A stretch of 64,000 nt of DNA from Mangrovimonas spongiae (GTDB taxonomy: Bacteria > Bacteroidota > Bacteroidia > Flavobacteriales > Flavobacteriaceae). The notes under the pieces are model-generated. The model searched no databases, was not told the DNA's origin, and worked only from the letters and a program-made list of their open reading frames with translations. The stretch spans positions 1 to 64,000 of the forward strand of contig NZ_RWBG01000006.1 of NCBI RefSeq assembly GCF_003944795.1, read 5' to 3'. Below, one piece after another: positions 43,429-54,082 of the stretch. The number at the start of each line of letters is the position of its first letter. Within the stretch, counting starts at the first letter, position 1. Made by a program: the position numbers and the translations under genes.

Positions 43429-44883
43429 ATGCCTCGAAGAGAACGAAATAAATTTGTAAAACGCGGACAAATACTAAATTTAAAAATAGAAGACTATGCC
43501 TTTGGCGGAAAAGGTATTGCGCGTCTTAAAAACGAACATGGCGAGTTTGTTGTATTTGTACCCAATACACTTCCTGGTCAGCTTGTAAAAGCTCAGGTTA
43601 AAAAGTCTAGTAAAAAGTATGCTGAATGTAAACTTATTGATGTTTTACAATCATCGCCCGATGAAGTTGAAATGCCCTACCAAGACATCCCTGGCGCACC
43701 CTACATAAAATTGCCTATTGACTTACAACATAAGTATAAAAAGGAAAGTACCCTTTCGCTGTTTAAAAAAATTGGTAAAGTAGATAATATTGAGGACTAT
43801 TTTGATGCGTTTATTAGTTCTCCAAATGTGTTTCATTACAGAAACAAAATGGAATATGGCTTTTCGGCTATTGGATATGATAAAACCAAACAAACCGATG
43901 TAGACGAATTTACCCTAGGCTTTAAAAGACGTGGTACTTGGTGGATGGGAGAAAACCTAGAAAAAGATTCTGGCCTTTTTGATGAAGCGGTAGAAACCCA
44001 TTTAAAAACCATAAGACATTACTGTGAAAAAACAGGGCTACCACCATGGCACGCCCCTAGAAAAACAGGTTTTTTTAGATATCTTGTTGTAAGAAAATCT
44101 CATAAAACCAGTGCCTTGTTATTCAATTTAGTGACCACATCTCATGACTTATCAAAATTTGATTTAACTGCTTTTGCAGAGTTTTTAGTGTCTCTATTTG
44201 GAGATAGATTAGCAGGTTTATTACATACTATTAACGATGAAATTGGAGATCGTACTATTGCTACTTCGGGGAGCATAAAACTAGTCTATGGAAAAGATAA
44301 AATTGTCGAAGAATTATTAGGGTTACAGTTTGAAATTAGCATGAAAAGCTTCTTTCAAACCAATCCAAAATCTGCCGAAAAATTATATTCAAAAGTTGTT
44401 GATTATGCTCTTGAAGATAGAGAAGCTGTAGATAATAGTGTTGTTTTAGATTTATTTTGTGGTACAGGAACTATAGGTCAAATTATAGCTTCAAAAGCAA
44501 ATAATACAAAAATAATAGGTGTAGACATTGTTGCATCGGCAATAGAAGATGCCAAAAAAAATGCACAACGTAATGGTATTGAAGGCTTACAATTTTATGC
44601 TGCCGATGTTGGAAAATTTTTAACCGAACATCCACAGTACAAAAACAATATAAAAACCATTATTTTAGATCCCGCAAGAGCTGGTATTACACCTAAAACG
44701 CTTAAAAAAATCATAAACCTAAATGCAAAACGTTTGGTTTATGTATCTTGCAATCCAGCAACCCAAGCCAGAGACATTGAACAACTTGGGCACGCCAATT
44801 ACAAGATAAAAAAACTAAGTTTAGTCGATCAATTTCCACATACAGCGCACATAGAAACTGTTGTGCTTTTGGAAAGAAGATAA
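43429..44883 (+). CDS. rlmD: 23S rRNA (uracil-1939-C5)-methyltransferase
   Basis: A 484-residue SAM-dependent RNA methyltransferase of the RlmD/RumA class. It has an N-terminal TRAM domain (LKIEDYAFGGKGIARLK), SFFQTNPKSAEKLYSKV, the SAM site VLDLFCGTGTIGQI, LDPARAGITPK and the catalytic cysteine in VYVSCNPATQARDI. The four-cysteine iron-sulfur motif of E. coli RlmD is not evident in residues 60-110, so this could be an iron-sulfur-free relative. Two small envelope genes follow within 8 bases and by overlap. Confidence 0.93.
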   Translation: MPRRERNKFVKRGQILNLKIEDYAFGGKGIARLKNEHGEFVVFVPNTLPGQLVKAQVKKSSKKYAECKLIDVLQSSPDEVEMPYQDIPGAPYIKLPIDLQHKYKKESTLSLFKKIGKVDNIEDYFDAFISSPNVFHYRNKMEYGFSAIGYDKTKQTDVDEFTLGFKRRGTWWMGENLEKDSGLFDEAVETHLKTIRHYCEKTGLPPWHAPRKTGFFRYLVVRKSHKTSALLFNLVTTSHDLSKFDLTAFAEFLVSLFGDRLAGLLHTINDEIGDRTIATSGSIKLVYGKDKIVEELLGLQFEISMKSFFQTNPKSAEKLYSKVVDYALEDREAVDNSVVLDLFCGTGTIGQIIASKANNTKIIGVDIVASAIEDAKKNAQRNGIEGLQFYAADVGKFLTEHPQYKNNIKTIILDPARAGITPKTLKKIINLNAKRLVYVSCNPATQARDIEQLGHANYKIKKLSLVDQFPHTAHIETVVLLERR

Positions 44884-44890
44884 AATTGTT

Positions 44891-45421
44891 ATGAAAAAAA
44901 TCACAGCGTCACTTCTACTCGCTTTAGTTTTATTCACGTGTGAACGTGATGATATTTGTTCCGAAAGTATTACAACATCCAGAATTAATATTGCTCTTTT
45001 AGACATTAATTTCCCTGATGAAGACACGCCAAAAAATGTGTTTAACTTACGTGTACAGGGTGTTGGCAACGAATCGGTATTATCAGATTACGATGTTGTT
45101 AGAACCAATAATTTGCTTTTACCATTAAAAACTACCGATGATGTAACACAGTTTAGGTTACATATAAATTATGCCATAGATGATAATGGAACACCAGAGC
45201 CAGAAGACGATATTATAGAAGGAAACGAAGATATTATAACCATTAATTACACCAGAGAACAAGAATACCTTTCAAGAGGCTGTGGTTACAGAACTATTTT
45301 TAAAAATGTAACCATAACCGTAGAAGATGATGGCAACAATTGGATTCAAAATATATTACCAGCAAACGATAATTTAATAGTAAACAATGAAGATGAAGTA
45401 CATTACAAAATTTACCATTAA
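44891..45421 (+). CDS. DUF6452-like lipoprotein
   Basis: A 176-residue lipoprotein from ATG 44891 (lipobox LVLFTC), 8 bases after rlmD; an earlier start at 44861 would overlap rlmD and bury the signal. The mature part is acidic (DDICSE, EPEDDIIEGNEDI) and has CGYRTIF near the C-terminus. This fits the DUF6452 family of Flavobacteriaceae, found beside rlmD. Role unknown. Confidence 0.78.
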   Translation: MKKITASLLLALVLFTCERDDICSESITTSRINIALLDINFPDEDTPKNVFNLRVQGVGNESVLSDYDVVRTNNLLLPLKTTDDVTQFRLHINYAIDDNGTPEPEDDIIEGNEDIITINYTREQEYLSRGCGYRTIFKNVTITVEDDGNNWIQNILPANDNLIVNNEDEVHYKIYH

Positions 45422-46121
45422 CACGGTTTTTCTACTGTTATGTGCTATCTCTTTTGCTCAAAACGATAGCCTTCCAGAAACCAATAATATAGCCGACTCA
45501 TTAAAAATCAAACAAAAATATGGCATTCGTCTTGGTGGTGATATTGGAAAATTAATTCGCTCTTTTATTGATGATGATTACACGGGTTTTGAAATAAATG
45601 GAGACTACAGATTAACCCGACGATGGTATATAGCAGGTGAAATTGGTGCCGAAGAGAAAAAAACCAATAACGACCATTTAACCAATACAGCTAAAGGAAC
45701 CTACTTTAAAGCAGGTGTCGATTATAATGCCTACGATAATTGGTATGGTATGGAAAATATGATTTATGGTGGGTTTCGGGTTGGAGCCAGTTCATTTTCT
45801 CAAACATTAGAATCGTTTAGTGTATACGCTCCTAATCAATATTGGGCACCACAACTTTCAAGTAACGAAAGTCAAGAATTTAGTGGTCTTACTGCTATTT
45901 GGGGTGAAGTTATTCTAGGTATAAAAGTAGAAGTTCTTAATAACTTATATTTAGGCGCCAATGCACAGTTTAAATATACTATTAGTCAAGACCAACCTAA
46001 CGGCTACGAAAACTTATATATTCCAGGATACCATAAAACTTACGACAGTGGTAACTTTGGTTTTGGATATGGCTATAACATATCCTACTTAATCCCATTA
46101 TTTAAAAAGAATAAAAACTAA
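45387..46121 (+). CDS. DUF6048-like outer-membrane protein
   Basis: A 244-residue protein with a signal peptide ending in CAISFAQ (ATG 45387, or 45393). It has barrel-type strands (YGIRLGGDIGKLIRSFID, NGDYRLTRRWYIAGEIG, YFKAGVDYNAYDNWYGMENM, YGGFRVGASSFSQTL) and a final FGYGYNISYLIPLF. It starts 35 bases inside the DUF6452 gene. The pair is a recurring neighbour of rlmD in Flavobacteriaceae, which suggests a lipoprotein-barrel complex. Confidence 0.8.
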   Translation: MKMKYITKFTINTVFLLLCAISFAQNDSLPETNNIADSLKIKQKYGIRLGGDIGKLIRSFIDDDYTGFEINGDYRLTRRWYIAGEIGAEEKKTNNDHLTNTAKGTYFKAGVDYNAYDNWYGMENMIYGGFRVGASSFSQTLESFSVYAPNQYWAPQLSSNESQEFSGLTAIWGEVILGIKVEVLNNLYLGANAQFKYTISQDQPNGYENLYIPGYHKTYDSGNFGFGYGYNISYLIPLFKKNKN

Positions 46122-46194
46122 TTGTTTTTCTTTTAAAACATTTTAAAAACCTCTTATCTATTTCAAATAACCTAAGAGGTTTATTATCTTTGCA

Positions 46195-46202
46195 CACTTA
46201 AA
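46195..46202 (+). promoter_or_regulatory. Predicted -7 box of pheT
   Basis: TATCTTTG exactly fits TAnnTTTG, 14 bases before the pheT start codon. Confidence 0.65.
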
Positions 46203-46216
46203 CAGGATGACATCTT

Positions 46217-48643
46217 ATGAAGATTTCTTACAATTGGCTTAAGCAATTTATTCAAATAGATTGGGACGCTGAAAAAACAGGTGAATTACTTACAGATTTA
46301 GGACTTGAAGTTGAAGGTATCGAAAACTTTCAATCGGTTAAAGGCGGCCTTCAAGGTATTGTTGTTGGCGAAGTGCTAACCTGCGAAAAACATGCAAACG
46401 CAGACCGCTTAAAAGTTACTACGGTAAATATAGGCGAGCCGGAACCCGTTCAAATCGTATGTGGTGCTCCTAATGTAGATAAAGGTCAAAAAGTACCTGT
46501 GGCTACTGTAGGAACAACATTATACACACCAGAAGGTGAAGCTTGGAAAATAAAAAAAGGAAAAATTCGTGGTGAAGTGAGTCATGGTATGATTTGCGCA
46601 GAGGACGAATTAGGGCTAGGAAACTCTCACGATGGTATCATGGTTTTAGAGAACAGTTTAACTCCTGGAACGCCTCTAGCTGACGTTTTCGAGGTTGAAA
46701 ACGATTATGTTTTCGAAATTGGCCTAACGCCCAACCGTGCCGATGCTATGAGCCATTTTGGCACCGCAAGAGACCTTAAAGCTGGGCTGCTTCAAAAAGA
46801 TATTAAGTCAGAATTGATAACACCATCTGTAAGTGCATTTCATGTTGAAAACCGCACGCTTCGTATTGATGTTGACGTTAAAAATTACGATTTAGCACCA
46901 AGATATTGTGGTGTAACTATTTCTGGATTAAAAGTAAGCGAATCGCCAAACTGGTTAAAAAACAGACTATTAGCCATAGGATTAACCCCTAAAAACAATG
47001 TGGTGGATGCCACAAACTATGTACTACACGAATTAGGGCAACCATTACACGCTTTTGATGCTTCTAAAATTACAGGCAATAAAATTGAAGTAAAAACACT
47101 TCCAGCGGGCACCAAATTTACAACGCTTGATGAAGTAGAACGTGAACTTCATGAAGAAGATTTAATGATATGTAATGCTGAAAAACCCATGTGCATTGCT
47201 GGTGTATTTGGTGGGTTACATTCTGGTGTTACAGAAACTACTACAGCAATCTTTTTAGAAAGTGCTTATTTTAACCCTGTTTCTGTTAGAAAAACAGCCA
47301 AAAGACACGGTTTAAATACCGATGCGTCTTTTAGATTTGAAAGAGGTATCGACCCAAATATTACAGAATACGCATTAAAACGTGCTGCTCTACTAATTCA
47401 AGATATAGCGGGTGGTGAAATTACTAGCGATGTATTTGATACTTATCCTAAAAAAATAGAAGATTTTCAAGTACGTTTAAGTTTTGATAATGCTAAAAAA
47501 CTTATTGGTGAAGAAATCCCCAAAGAAACTATAAAAGAAATTTTAATGTCGTTAGGCATTAAAATCAACAATGTAACTGAAGCCGGTTTAGGGCTTACTA
47601 TTCCTGCTTACAGAAACGACGTACAACGTGAAGCCGACGTAATTGAAGAAGTATTACGTGTGTATGGATACAATAACATAAAAACAACCGAAAAGCTTAA
47701 CGCTTCTATTTCTAACACTTCGAGATTTGAAGATTATAAACTTCAAAATATTATTGGTAATCAATTGGCGTCTCAAGGGTTTTACGAAATGCTTTCAAAC
47801 TCGTTAACCTCTGCAAAATATACAGAACTTAGCGAGCAATTAAAAAACGAGCATAATGTAGAAATGCTAAATCCACTAAGTAGCGATTTAAGTGTGTTGC
47901 GCCAAAGTATGTTGTTTTCGGGGCTTGAAGCCATTAATCATAATATCAATAGAAAGCGTAACAACTTAAAATTATTTGAATTTGGTAAAACATACCACGA
48001 TTTTAATGGTAAACGCGAAGAGTTTAAACGTTTATCGCTTTTTGTTACAGGAAATAGAGATAACGAACGTTGGAATTCTGCTATAAGAGAAAGTGATTTC
48101 TTTTATCTTAAAGGAATTATAAACACCATTTTTAATCGCTTAGGAATACAAGGAACCTCAACTTCTCCTATTTCAACCGATTTACTCTCCGAAGGTATTT
48201 GCATATCTAAAAAGAACACAAAACTAGTGGAGTTTGGTGTGATTAAAAAAGCGGTTTTAAAAACTTTCGACATTGCTCAAAACGTCCTTTATGCCGAATT
48301 TAATTGGGATAACATTATTGAAGTGGCTAAAACCAACAGTATTTCGTATACAGAGATTTCTAAATATCCTGAGGTAAGACGAGATTTTGCTTTGTTAATA
48401 GACAACCATATTACTTTTGAAGACATTGATAAAATAGCCTCTCAAACCGAGAAAAAACTATTAAAAGATGTCGATTTATTTGATGTTTATCAAGGTAAAA
48501 ACCTTCCTGAAGGCAAAAAAAGTTATGCTGTAAGCTTTACATTACAAGACGAAAACAAAACTCTTACAGATAAACAAATAGATAAAATTATGAAAAAGCT
48601 CCAAACCAATTTTGAAAAACAACTTGGTGCTGAGTTGAGATAA
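46217..48643 (+). CDS. pheT: Phenylalanine-tRNA ligase beta subunit
   Basis: An 808-residue protein of usual length. It has an N-terminal tRNA-binding EMAP-like domain (VVGEVLTCEKHANADRLKVT), B3/B4 domain (LAPRYCGVTISGLKV and the editing-site segment FLESAYFNPVSVRKTAKRHG), B5 domain (GEEIPKETIKEILMSLGI), core (NPLSSDLSVLRQSMLFSGLE) and C-terminal ferredoxin-fold anticodon domain (KYPEVRRDFALLIDNHITFE). The alpha subunit gene pheS is not in the window, so the pair is split as is common in the phylum. Confidence 0.97.
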   Translation: MKISYNWLKQFIQIDWDAEKTGELLTDLGLEVEGIENFQSVKGGLQGIVVGEVLTCEKHANADRLKVTTVNIGEPEPVQIVCGAPNVDKGQKVPVATVGTTLYTPEGEAWKIKKGKIRGEVSHGMICAEDELGLGNSHDGIMVLENSLTPGTPLADVFEVENDYVFEIGLTPNRADAMSHFGTARDLKAGLLQKDIKSELITPSVSAFHVENRTLRIDVDVKNYDLAPRYCGVTISGLKVSESPNWLKNRLLAIGLTPKNNVVDATNYVLHELGQPLHAFDASKITGNKIEVKTLPAGTKFTTLDEVERELHEEDLMICNAEKPMCIAGVFGGLHSGVTETTTAIFLESAYFNPVSVRKTAKRHGLNTDASFRFERGIDPNITEYALKRAALLIQDIAGGEITSDVFDTYPKKIEDFQVRLSFDNAKKLIGEEIPKETIKEILMSLGIKINNVTEAGLGLTIPAYRNDVQREADVIEEVLRVYGYNNIKTTEKLNASISNTSRFEDYKLQNIIGNQLASQGFYEMLSNSLTSAKYTELSEQLKNEHNVEMLNPLSSDLSVLRQSMLFSGLEAINHNINRKRNNLKLFEFGKTYHDFNGKREEFKRLSLFVTGNRDNERWNSAIRESDFFYLKGIINTIFNRLGIQGTSTSPISTDLLSEGICISKKNTKLVEFGVIKKAVLKTFDIAQNVLYAEFNWDNIIEVAKTNSISYTEISKYPEVRRDFALLIDNHITFEDIDKIASQTEKKLLKDVDLFDVYQGKNLPEGKKSYAVSFTLQDENKTLTDKQIDKIMKKLQTNFEKQLGAELR

Positions 48644-48644
48644 C

Positions 48645-48673
48645 AAAAAAGCCTGCTTTATGCAGGCTTTTTT
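48645..48673 (+). terminator. Terminator of pheT
   Basis: AAAAAAGCCTGC (48645-48656) and GCAGGCTTTTTT (48662-48673) pair perfectly around TTTAT, starting right after the stop codon. Confidence 0.93.
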
Positions 48674-48742
48674 CATATTTAAAATCTATATAATCTCAAT
48701 AAAATTTCGTATCTTTAGTAGGCAACCATAAACTCTATAATT

Positions 48743-50667
<1,925 letters not shown>

Positions 50668-50719
50668 TTATATATTAATATTTAACAACGTCTTAACAAG
50701 GCTTCATCGCTGCAAAAGG

Positions 50720-50727
50720 TATTTTTG
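50720..50727 (+). promoter_or_regulatory. Predicted -7 box of the thioredoxin-fold lipoprotein gene
   Basis: TATTTTTG fits TAnnTTTG and lies 24 bases before ATG 50752. It overlaps a TTG codon at 50725 that would otherwise extend the gene. Confidence 0.6.
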
Positions 50728-50751
50728 TACCATATAAAAACACCTATATCT

Positions 50752-52200
50752 ATGCTTTTATTACTTAGCCGCATTTGCGTGATAGTATCCTTTGGCGTTT
50801 TGTTAGTGTCTTGTGAAAAGGATGTTAACCAAAACAATGATGTTGCTTATTTAGGTGGCGAAATTGTAAACCCTAAAGACGATTTTGTTGTCTTAACAAA
50901 ATCGGACTCTAAGCTTATTGATACCTTAAAACTTGATAAAAGAAATAGATTTATTTATAAGTTTGATAGCTTAACTTCTGGGCTTTATTTGTTTAAACTA
51001 CATGCTGCTGATGGCTTTGAACATCAAATGGTTTTACTAGAGCCTAACGATAGTATTATGCTTAGACTAAATACTATGGAGTTTGATGAATCGCTGGTTT
51101 TTACAGGACATGGAGCTAAAAAGAACAATTACTTAATTGAATTGTTTTTAGAAAGTGAAATTGATGATAAAAAAGTACTTGGTTTTAGCCAATTACCACC
51201 TAAAGAGTTTGAAGCTAAAGTAGACTCTATAAGAGAGAGTAAACTTAAAAAACTTAAAGATTTCTCTGTAAAAAATACCGTTTCAAAAAGATTTAACGAC
51301 TTGGTAGAAGCCAATATTAATTACGATTACTACTTGAGTAAAGAGGTGTATCCTTTTGTAAATTATTCTACCAACGAACGTAGAATAATAGAATCGCTCC
51401 CTGAGGATTTTTACGCTTTTAGAAAGGATATAGATTATAATCATTCTAGCATAAAAGATTATTTCCCTTATTATTCTTTTTTAAGACATCATTTCGAAAA
51501 CTTAGCGTTAACAAAACACTTTAAAGAATCTAACGATAGTATTTTTAACAGAAAATGCCTGGATTACAACTTAACTAGATTAGATTATATTGATAGCTTG
51601 GTAAAAAGTGACAATATTAAAAATTCGTTACTAATGAATACAGCAATAGAGTTTATAAGTGATAATAAAAATGTAAAAGATTACGATACGTTTTTAAAAT
51701 CGTTTAACTCTAAATGTTCCGATAAGGATCAAAAAGAATATTTAACCAATACCATAAATGCTTTAAAAGGATTAAAACCAGGAAACACCTTACCTAATAT
51801 TAAAGTGTTTGATTTTAATGGAAATGAAAAAAGACTTGGGCAATTAATGAACCATAAACCAACTGTTATTTATTTCTGGAGACAATCGTACTTAAGACAT
51901 TTTCAAGAATCGCATGAAAAGGTTAAAGAATTAGAGAAAAAATACCCAGAAATAAACTTTGTTGCTATTAATGCCTATGAAAACCATGTTCCTGCATGGC
52001 AGGAGCATTTAAAGCTTTACAAATACGATAAAACAAACGAGTTTTTATTTGAAAACCCAACCCAAGGCAAGCAATCTCTTGCTATTTACCCTATTAATAA
52101 AGTTATTTTGGTAAATAAAAAAGGGCAAATAATTAATCCGCATACCAATATGTTTTCAATTCATTTTGAAAACCAATTACTAGAAGCCTTAAACCCATAA
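50752..52200 (+). CDS. Lipoprotein with thioredoxin-like (TlpA/AhpC-type) domain lacking the CxxC motif
   Basis: A 482-residue lipoprotein (ATG 50752, lipobox LLVSC). The N-terminal part opens AYLGGEIVNPKDDFVVLTK, as in the DUF4369-like domain that precedes many Bacteroidota TlpA proteins; the middle is helical. The C-terminal 140 residues are thioredoxin-like (GNTLPNIKVFDFNG, PTVIYFWRQSYLRHFQESH, FVAINAYENHVPAWQEH, LAIYPINKVILVNKKGQIIN). Where the CxxC should follow FW there is RQSYLRH, with no cysteine. A redox role is therefore unlikely. Confidence 0.85.
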   Translation: MLLLLSRICVIVSFGVLLVSCEKDVNQNNDVAYLGGEIVNPKDDFVVLTKSDSKLIDTLKLDKRNRFIYKFDSLTSGLYLFKLHAADGFEHQMVLLEPNDSIMLRLNTMEFDESLVFTGHGAKKNNYLIELFLESEIDDKKVLGFSQLPPKEFEAKVDSIRESKLKKLKDFSVKNTVSKRFNDLVEANINYDYYLSKEVYPFVNYSTNERRIIESLPEDFYAFRKDIDYNHSSIKDYFPYYSFLRHHFENLALTKHFKESNDSIFNRKCLDYNLTRLDYIDSLVKSDNIKNSLLMNTAIEFISDNKNVKDYDTFLKSFNSKCSDKDQKEYLTNTINALKGLKPGNTLPNIKVFDFNGNEKRLGQLMNHKPTVIYFWRQSYLRHFQESHEKVKELEKKYPEINFVAINAYENHVPAWQEHLKLYKYDKTNEFLFENPTQGKQSLAIYPINKVILVNKKGQIINPHTNMFSIHFENQLLEALNP

Positions 52201-52230
52201 AAAAAGCCTCGAAATATCGAGGCTTTTTTT
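52200..52230. terminator. Bidirectional terminator
   Basis: AAAAAGCCTCGA (52201-52212) and TCGAGGCTTTTT (52217-52228) pair perfectly around AATA. It serves the lipoprotein gene and the minus-strand aldolase gene ending at 52250. Confidence 0.92.
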
Positions 52231-52249
52231 ATTTTATATAAAGGTGTTT

Positions 52250-52903
52250 TTAATTTCCTTTTTTGTAATCTGCTAAAAACTTTTCTAACCCAATATCGGT
52301 TAATGGGTGTTTTAACAAACCTGAAATAGAACTTAAAGGTCCAGTCATAACATCGGCGCCTATTTTAGCACAATCAATTACGTGCATGGTATGACGCACA
52401 GAAGCGGCTAAAATTTCGGTATCAAACGCATAATTATCATAAATATGGCGAATTTCAGCAATTAGGTTTAATCCATCTGTTGAGATATCATCTAATCTTC
52501 CAATAAATGGCGACACATAAGTCGCTCCTGCTTTAGCAGCTAATAACGCTTGTCCTGCAGAAAATACTAGAGTCACATTGGTTTTTATACCTTTATCGCT
52601 AAAATATTTACAGGCTTTTACACCATCTTTAATCATAGGTAGTTTTATAACTATTTGATCATGAAGTTCGGCTAAGGCTTCACCTTCTTTTACCATACCG
52701 TCAAAATCGGTAGAAATGACCTCGGCACTTACATCGCCATCTACAATATTGCAAATGTCTACGTAATGTTTCATGATATTGTCATGACCTGTGATGCCTT
52801 CTTTAGCCATTAACGATGGGTTTGTTGTAACACCATCTAAAATTCCCATGTCTTGGGCTTCTTTAATTTGCTCTAAATTAGCTGTGTCAATAAAAAATTT
52901 CAT
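52250..52903 (-). CDS. Transaldolase / fructose-6-phosphate aldolase family enzyme
   Basis: A 217-residue short transaldolase (FSA/TalC type). The N-terminus [20 protein letters not shown], the [13 protein letters not shown] motif and the Schiff-base lysine in [11 protein letters not shown] are present, followed by [19 protein letters not shown] and [10 protein letters not shown]. Short forms act either as transaldolase in the pentose phosphate route or as fructose-6-phosphate aldolase; residues near the active site are not enough for me to choose. Confidence 0.93.
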   Translation of the reverse strand: MKFFIDTANLEQIKEAQDMGILDGVTTNPSLMAKEGITGHDNIMKHYVDICNIVDGDVSAEVISTDFDGMVKEGEALAELHDQIVIKLPMIKDGVKACKYFSDKGIKTNVTLVFSAGQALLAAKAGATYVSPFIGRLDDISTDGLNLIAEIRHIYDNYAFDTEILAASVRHTMHVIDCAKIGADVMTGPLSSISGLLKHPLTDIGLEKFLADYKKGN

Positions 52904-53034
52904 CTAAATAAATGCGTTTAAGTTGTGTTATTTTCTCGAAAATCGAGATTTAAATATTTCAGAATTATTTTAAATCAAGCCTTTTACTTTCATTTTTTGA
53001 TGAGTTCAAGGTTAATAATTCATGAATTGCAAAA

Positions 53035-53838
53035 TTACAATTTATAATGGTTCATTAACAACCTTTCATAAACTTTATCTGGTAAAATACGCTTTAAAAC
53101 AATAGAGAATTTTTGCATGAACTCCCCTACTTTATAATGAACTTTTGGCTTTTTACTATTAATAACTCTTAAAATAGCTTCGGCCATAATTTTAGGATCT
53201 TGTCCGCTGTCTACATGGTCGTCCATTAAAGCCAAAGTATTACCGTATGATGCTTTGTAAGGCGACTTATCATTTACAGGAGCATGATATCTTCCCGCTG
53301 CAATGTTCGTAGCAAAATCACCTGGTGCAACGTTGGTCATCTCTATATTAAATGGTTTTAGCTCCATTCTGTAGGCTTCGGTAATTAGCTCTAAAGCCCC
53401 TTTACTTGCACTATAAACACCACGAAAAGGCAAGCCCATATATCCCGCTATAGATGTAATATTAATAATTAACCCCGATTGTTGCTGTCGCATGTAAGGT
53501 AAAACTTCTTTTATAACATTTAAAGGACCAAAAAAGTTCGTTTCAAAGTTTCGTTTTATTTCAGTATCTGGAATTTCCTCTATAGGCCCTGTTATTCCAG
53601 CACCAGCATTATTAATTAGGATATCTAATCGCCCTGATTTTTGAATAACCTCGGAAACAGCCGATTTTATAGTTCCCACATTAGCAACATCTAAAGCAAC
53701 TAAAGGAAATTTACTATTAGTATATTTTTCAGGGTTTCTACTTGTACCATAAACCTGAAACCCTTTTTCTGTTAGAAACTCACCAACCGATTTACCAATA
53801 CCAGATGAACCACCAGTAATTAAAATAATTTTAGACAT
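53035..53838 (-). CDS. SDR family oxidoreductase
   Basis: A 267-residue short-chain dehydrogenase. The cofactor motif ITGGSSGIGKSVGEFL is at the N-terminus; LINNAGAGITG, the catalytic serine in INITSIAGYMGLPFRG, and YSASKGALELITEAYRMEL (Tyr-xxx-Lys) follow. The substrate is unknown. The C-terminus (KFSIVLKRILPDKVYERLL) is longer and more basic than in the fatty-acid reductases, as in many lipid- or steroid-type SDRs. Confidence 0.92.
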   Translation of the reverse strand: MSKIILITGGSSGIGKSVGEFLTEKGFQVYGTSRNPEKYTNSKFPLVALDVANVGTIKSAVSEVIQKSGRLDILINNAGAGITGPIEEIPDTEIKRNFETNFFGPLNVIKEVLPYMRQQQSGLIINITSIAGYMGLPFRGVYSASKGALELITEAYRMELKPFNIEMTNVAPGDFATNIAAGRYHAPVNDKSPYKASYGNTLALMDDHVDSGQDPKIMAEAILRVINSKKPKVHYKVGEFMQKFSIVLKRILPDKVYERLLMNHYKL

Positions 53839-53857
53839 AAGTTGTGATAATTTAGCT

Positions 53858-53865
53858 CAAAAATA
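53858..53865 (-). promoter_or_regulatory. Candidate -7 box of the SDR gene
   Basis: Minus-strand TATTTTTG fits TAnnTTTG, 20 bases before the start codon; no TTG is seen at the standard distance. Confidence 0.45.
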
Positions 53866-53898
53866 CAATTAAATAGGAAAGAAAAGCGCATAAAAAAA

Positions 53899-53992
53899 GG
53901 CAAGCTACCTACATCACACCGCTACGACCGCGTACCTTTGCTGCGTTCCCGCCCTGGAGGATTCAGCAGGAGCTGGTTGTGTAGGACTTGCC
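53899..53992 (-). ncRNA. ffs: Signal recognition particle RNA (small type)
   Basis: The minus-strand transcript opens GGCAAGTCCTACACAACCAG and closes GTGTGATGTAGGTAGCTTGC plus C, forming a hairpin. The apical part holds the conserved SRP domain IV pattern: CCAGGGCGGGAACGCAGCAA followed by AGGTA. Seven T residues follow the 3' end. A perfect promoter precedes it. SRP RNA with Ffh targets nascent membrane proteins. Confidence 0.93.
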
Positions 53993-53997
53993 GACTG

Positions 53998-54027
53998 CAA
54001 AGATACAACCTTTTAATACTTTTACAA
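53998..54027 (-). promoter_or_regulatory. Promoter of ffs
   Basis: Minus-strand TTG (54025-54027), 19 bases, then TATCTTTG (53998-54005); an exact fit to the Bacteroidota pattern. Transcription would start about 6 bases later, at the end of the SRP RNA. Confidence 0.8.
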
Positions 54028-54082
54028 TGATTTTTTAAACTGAATTTTATTGAATACATTGCTTCAAATTATTTTTAAAGTC

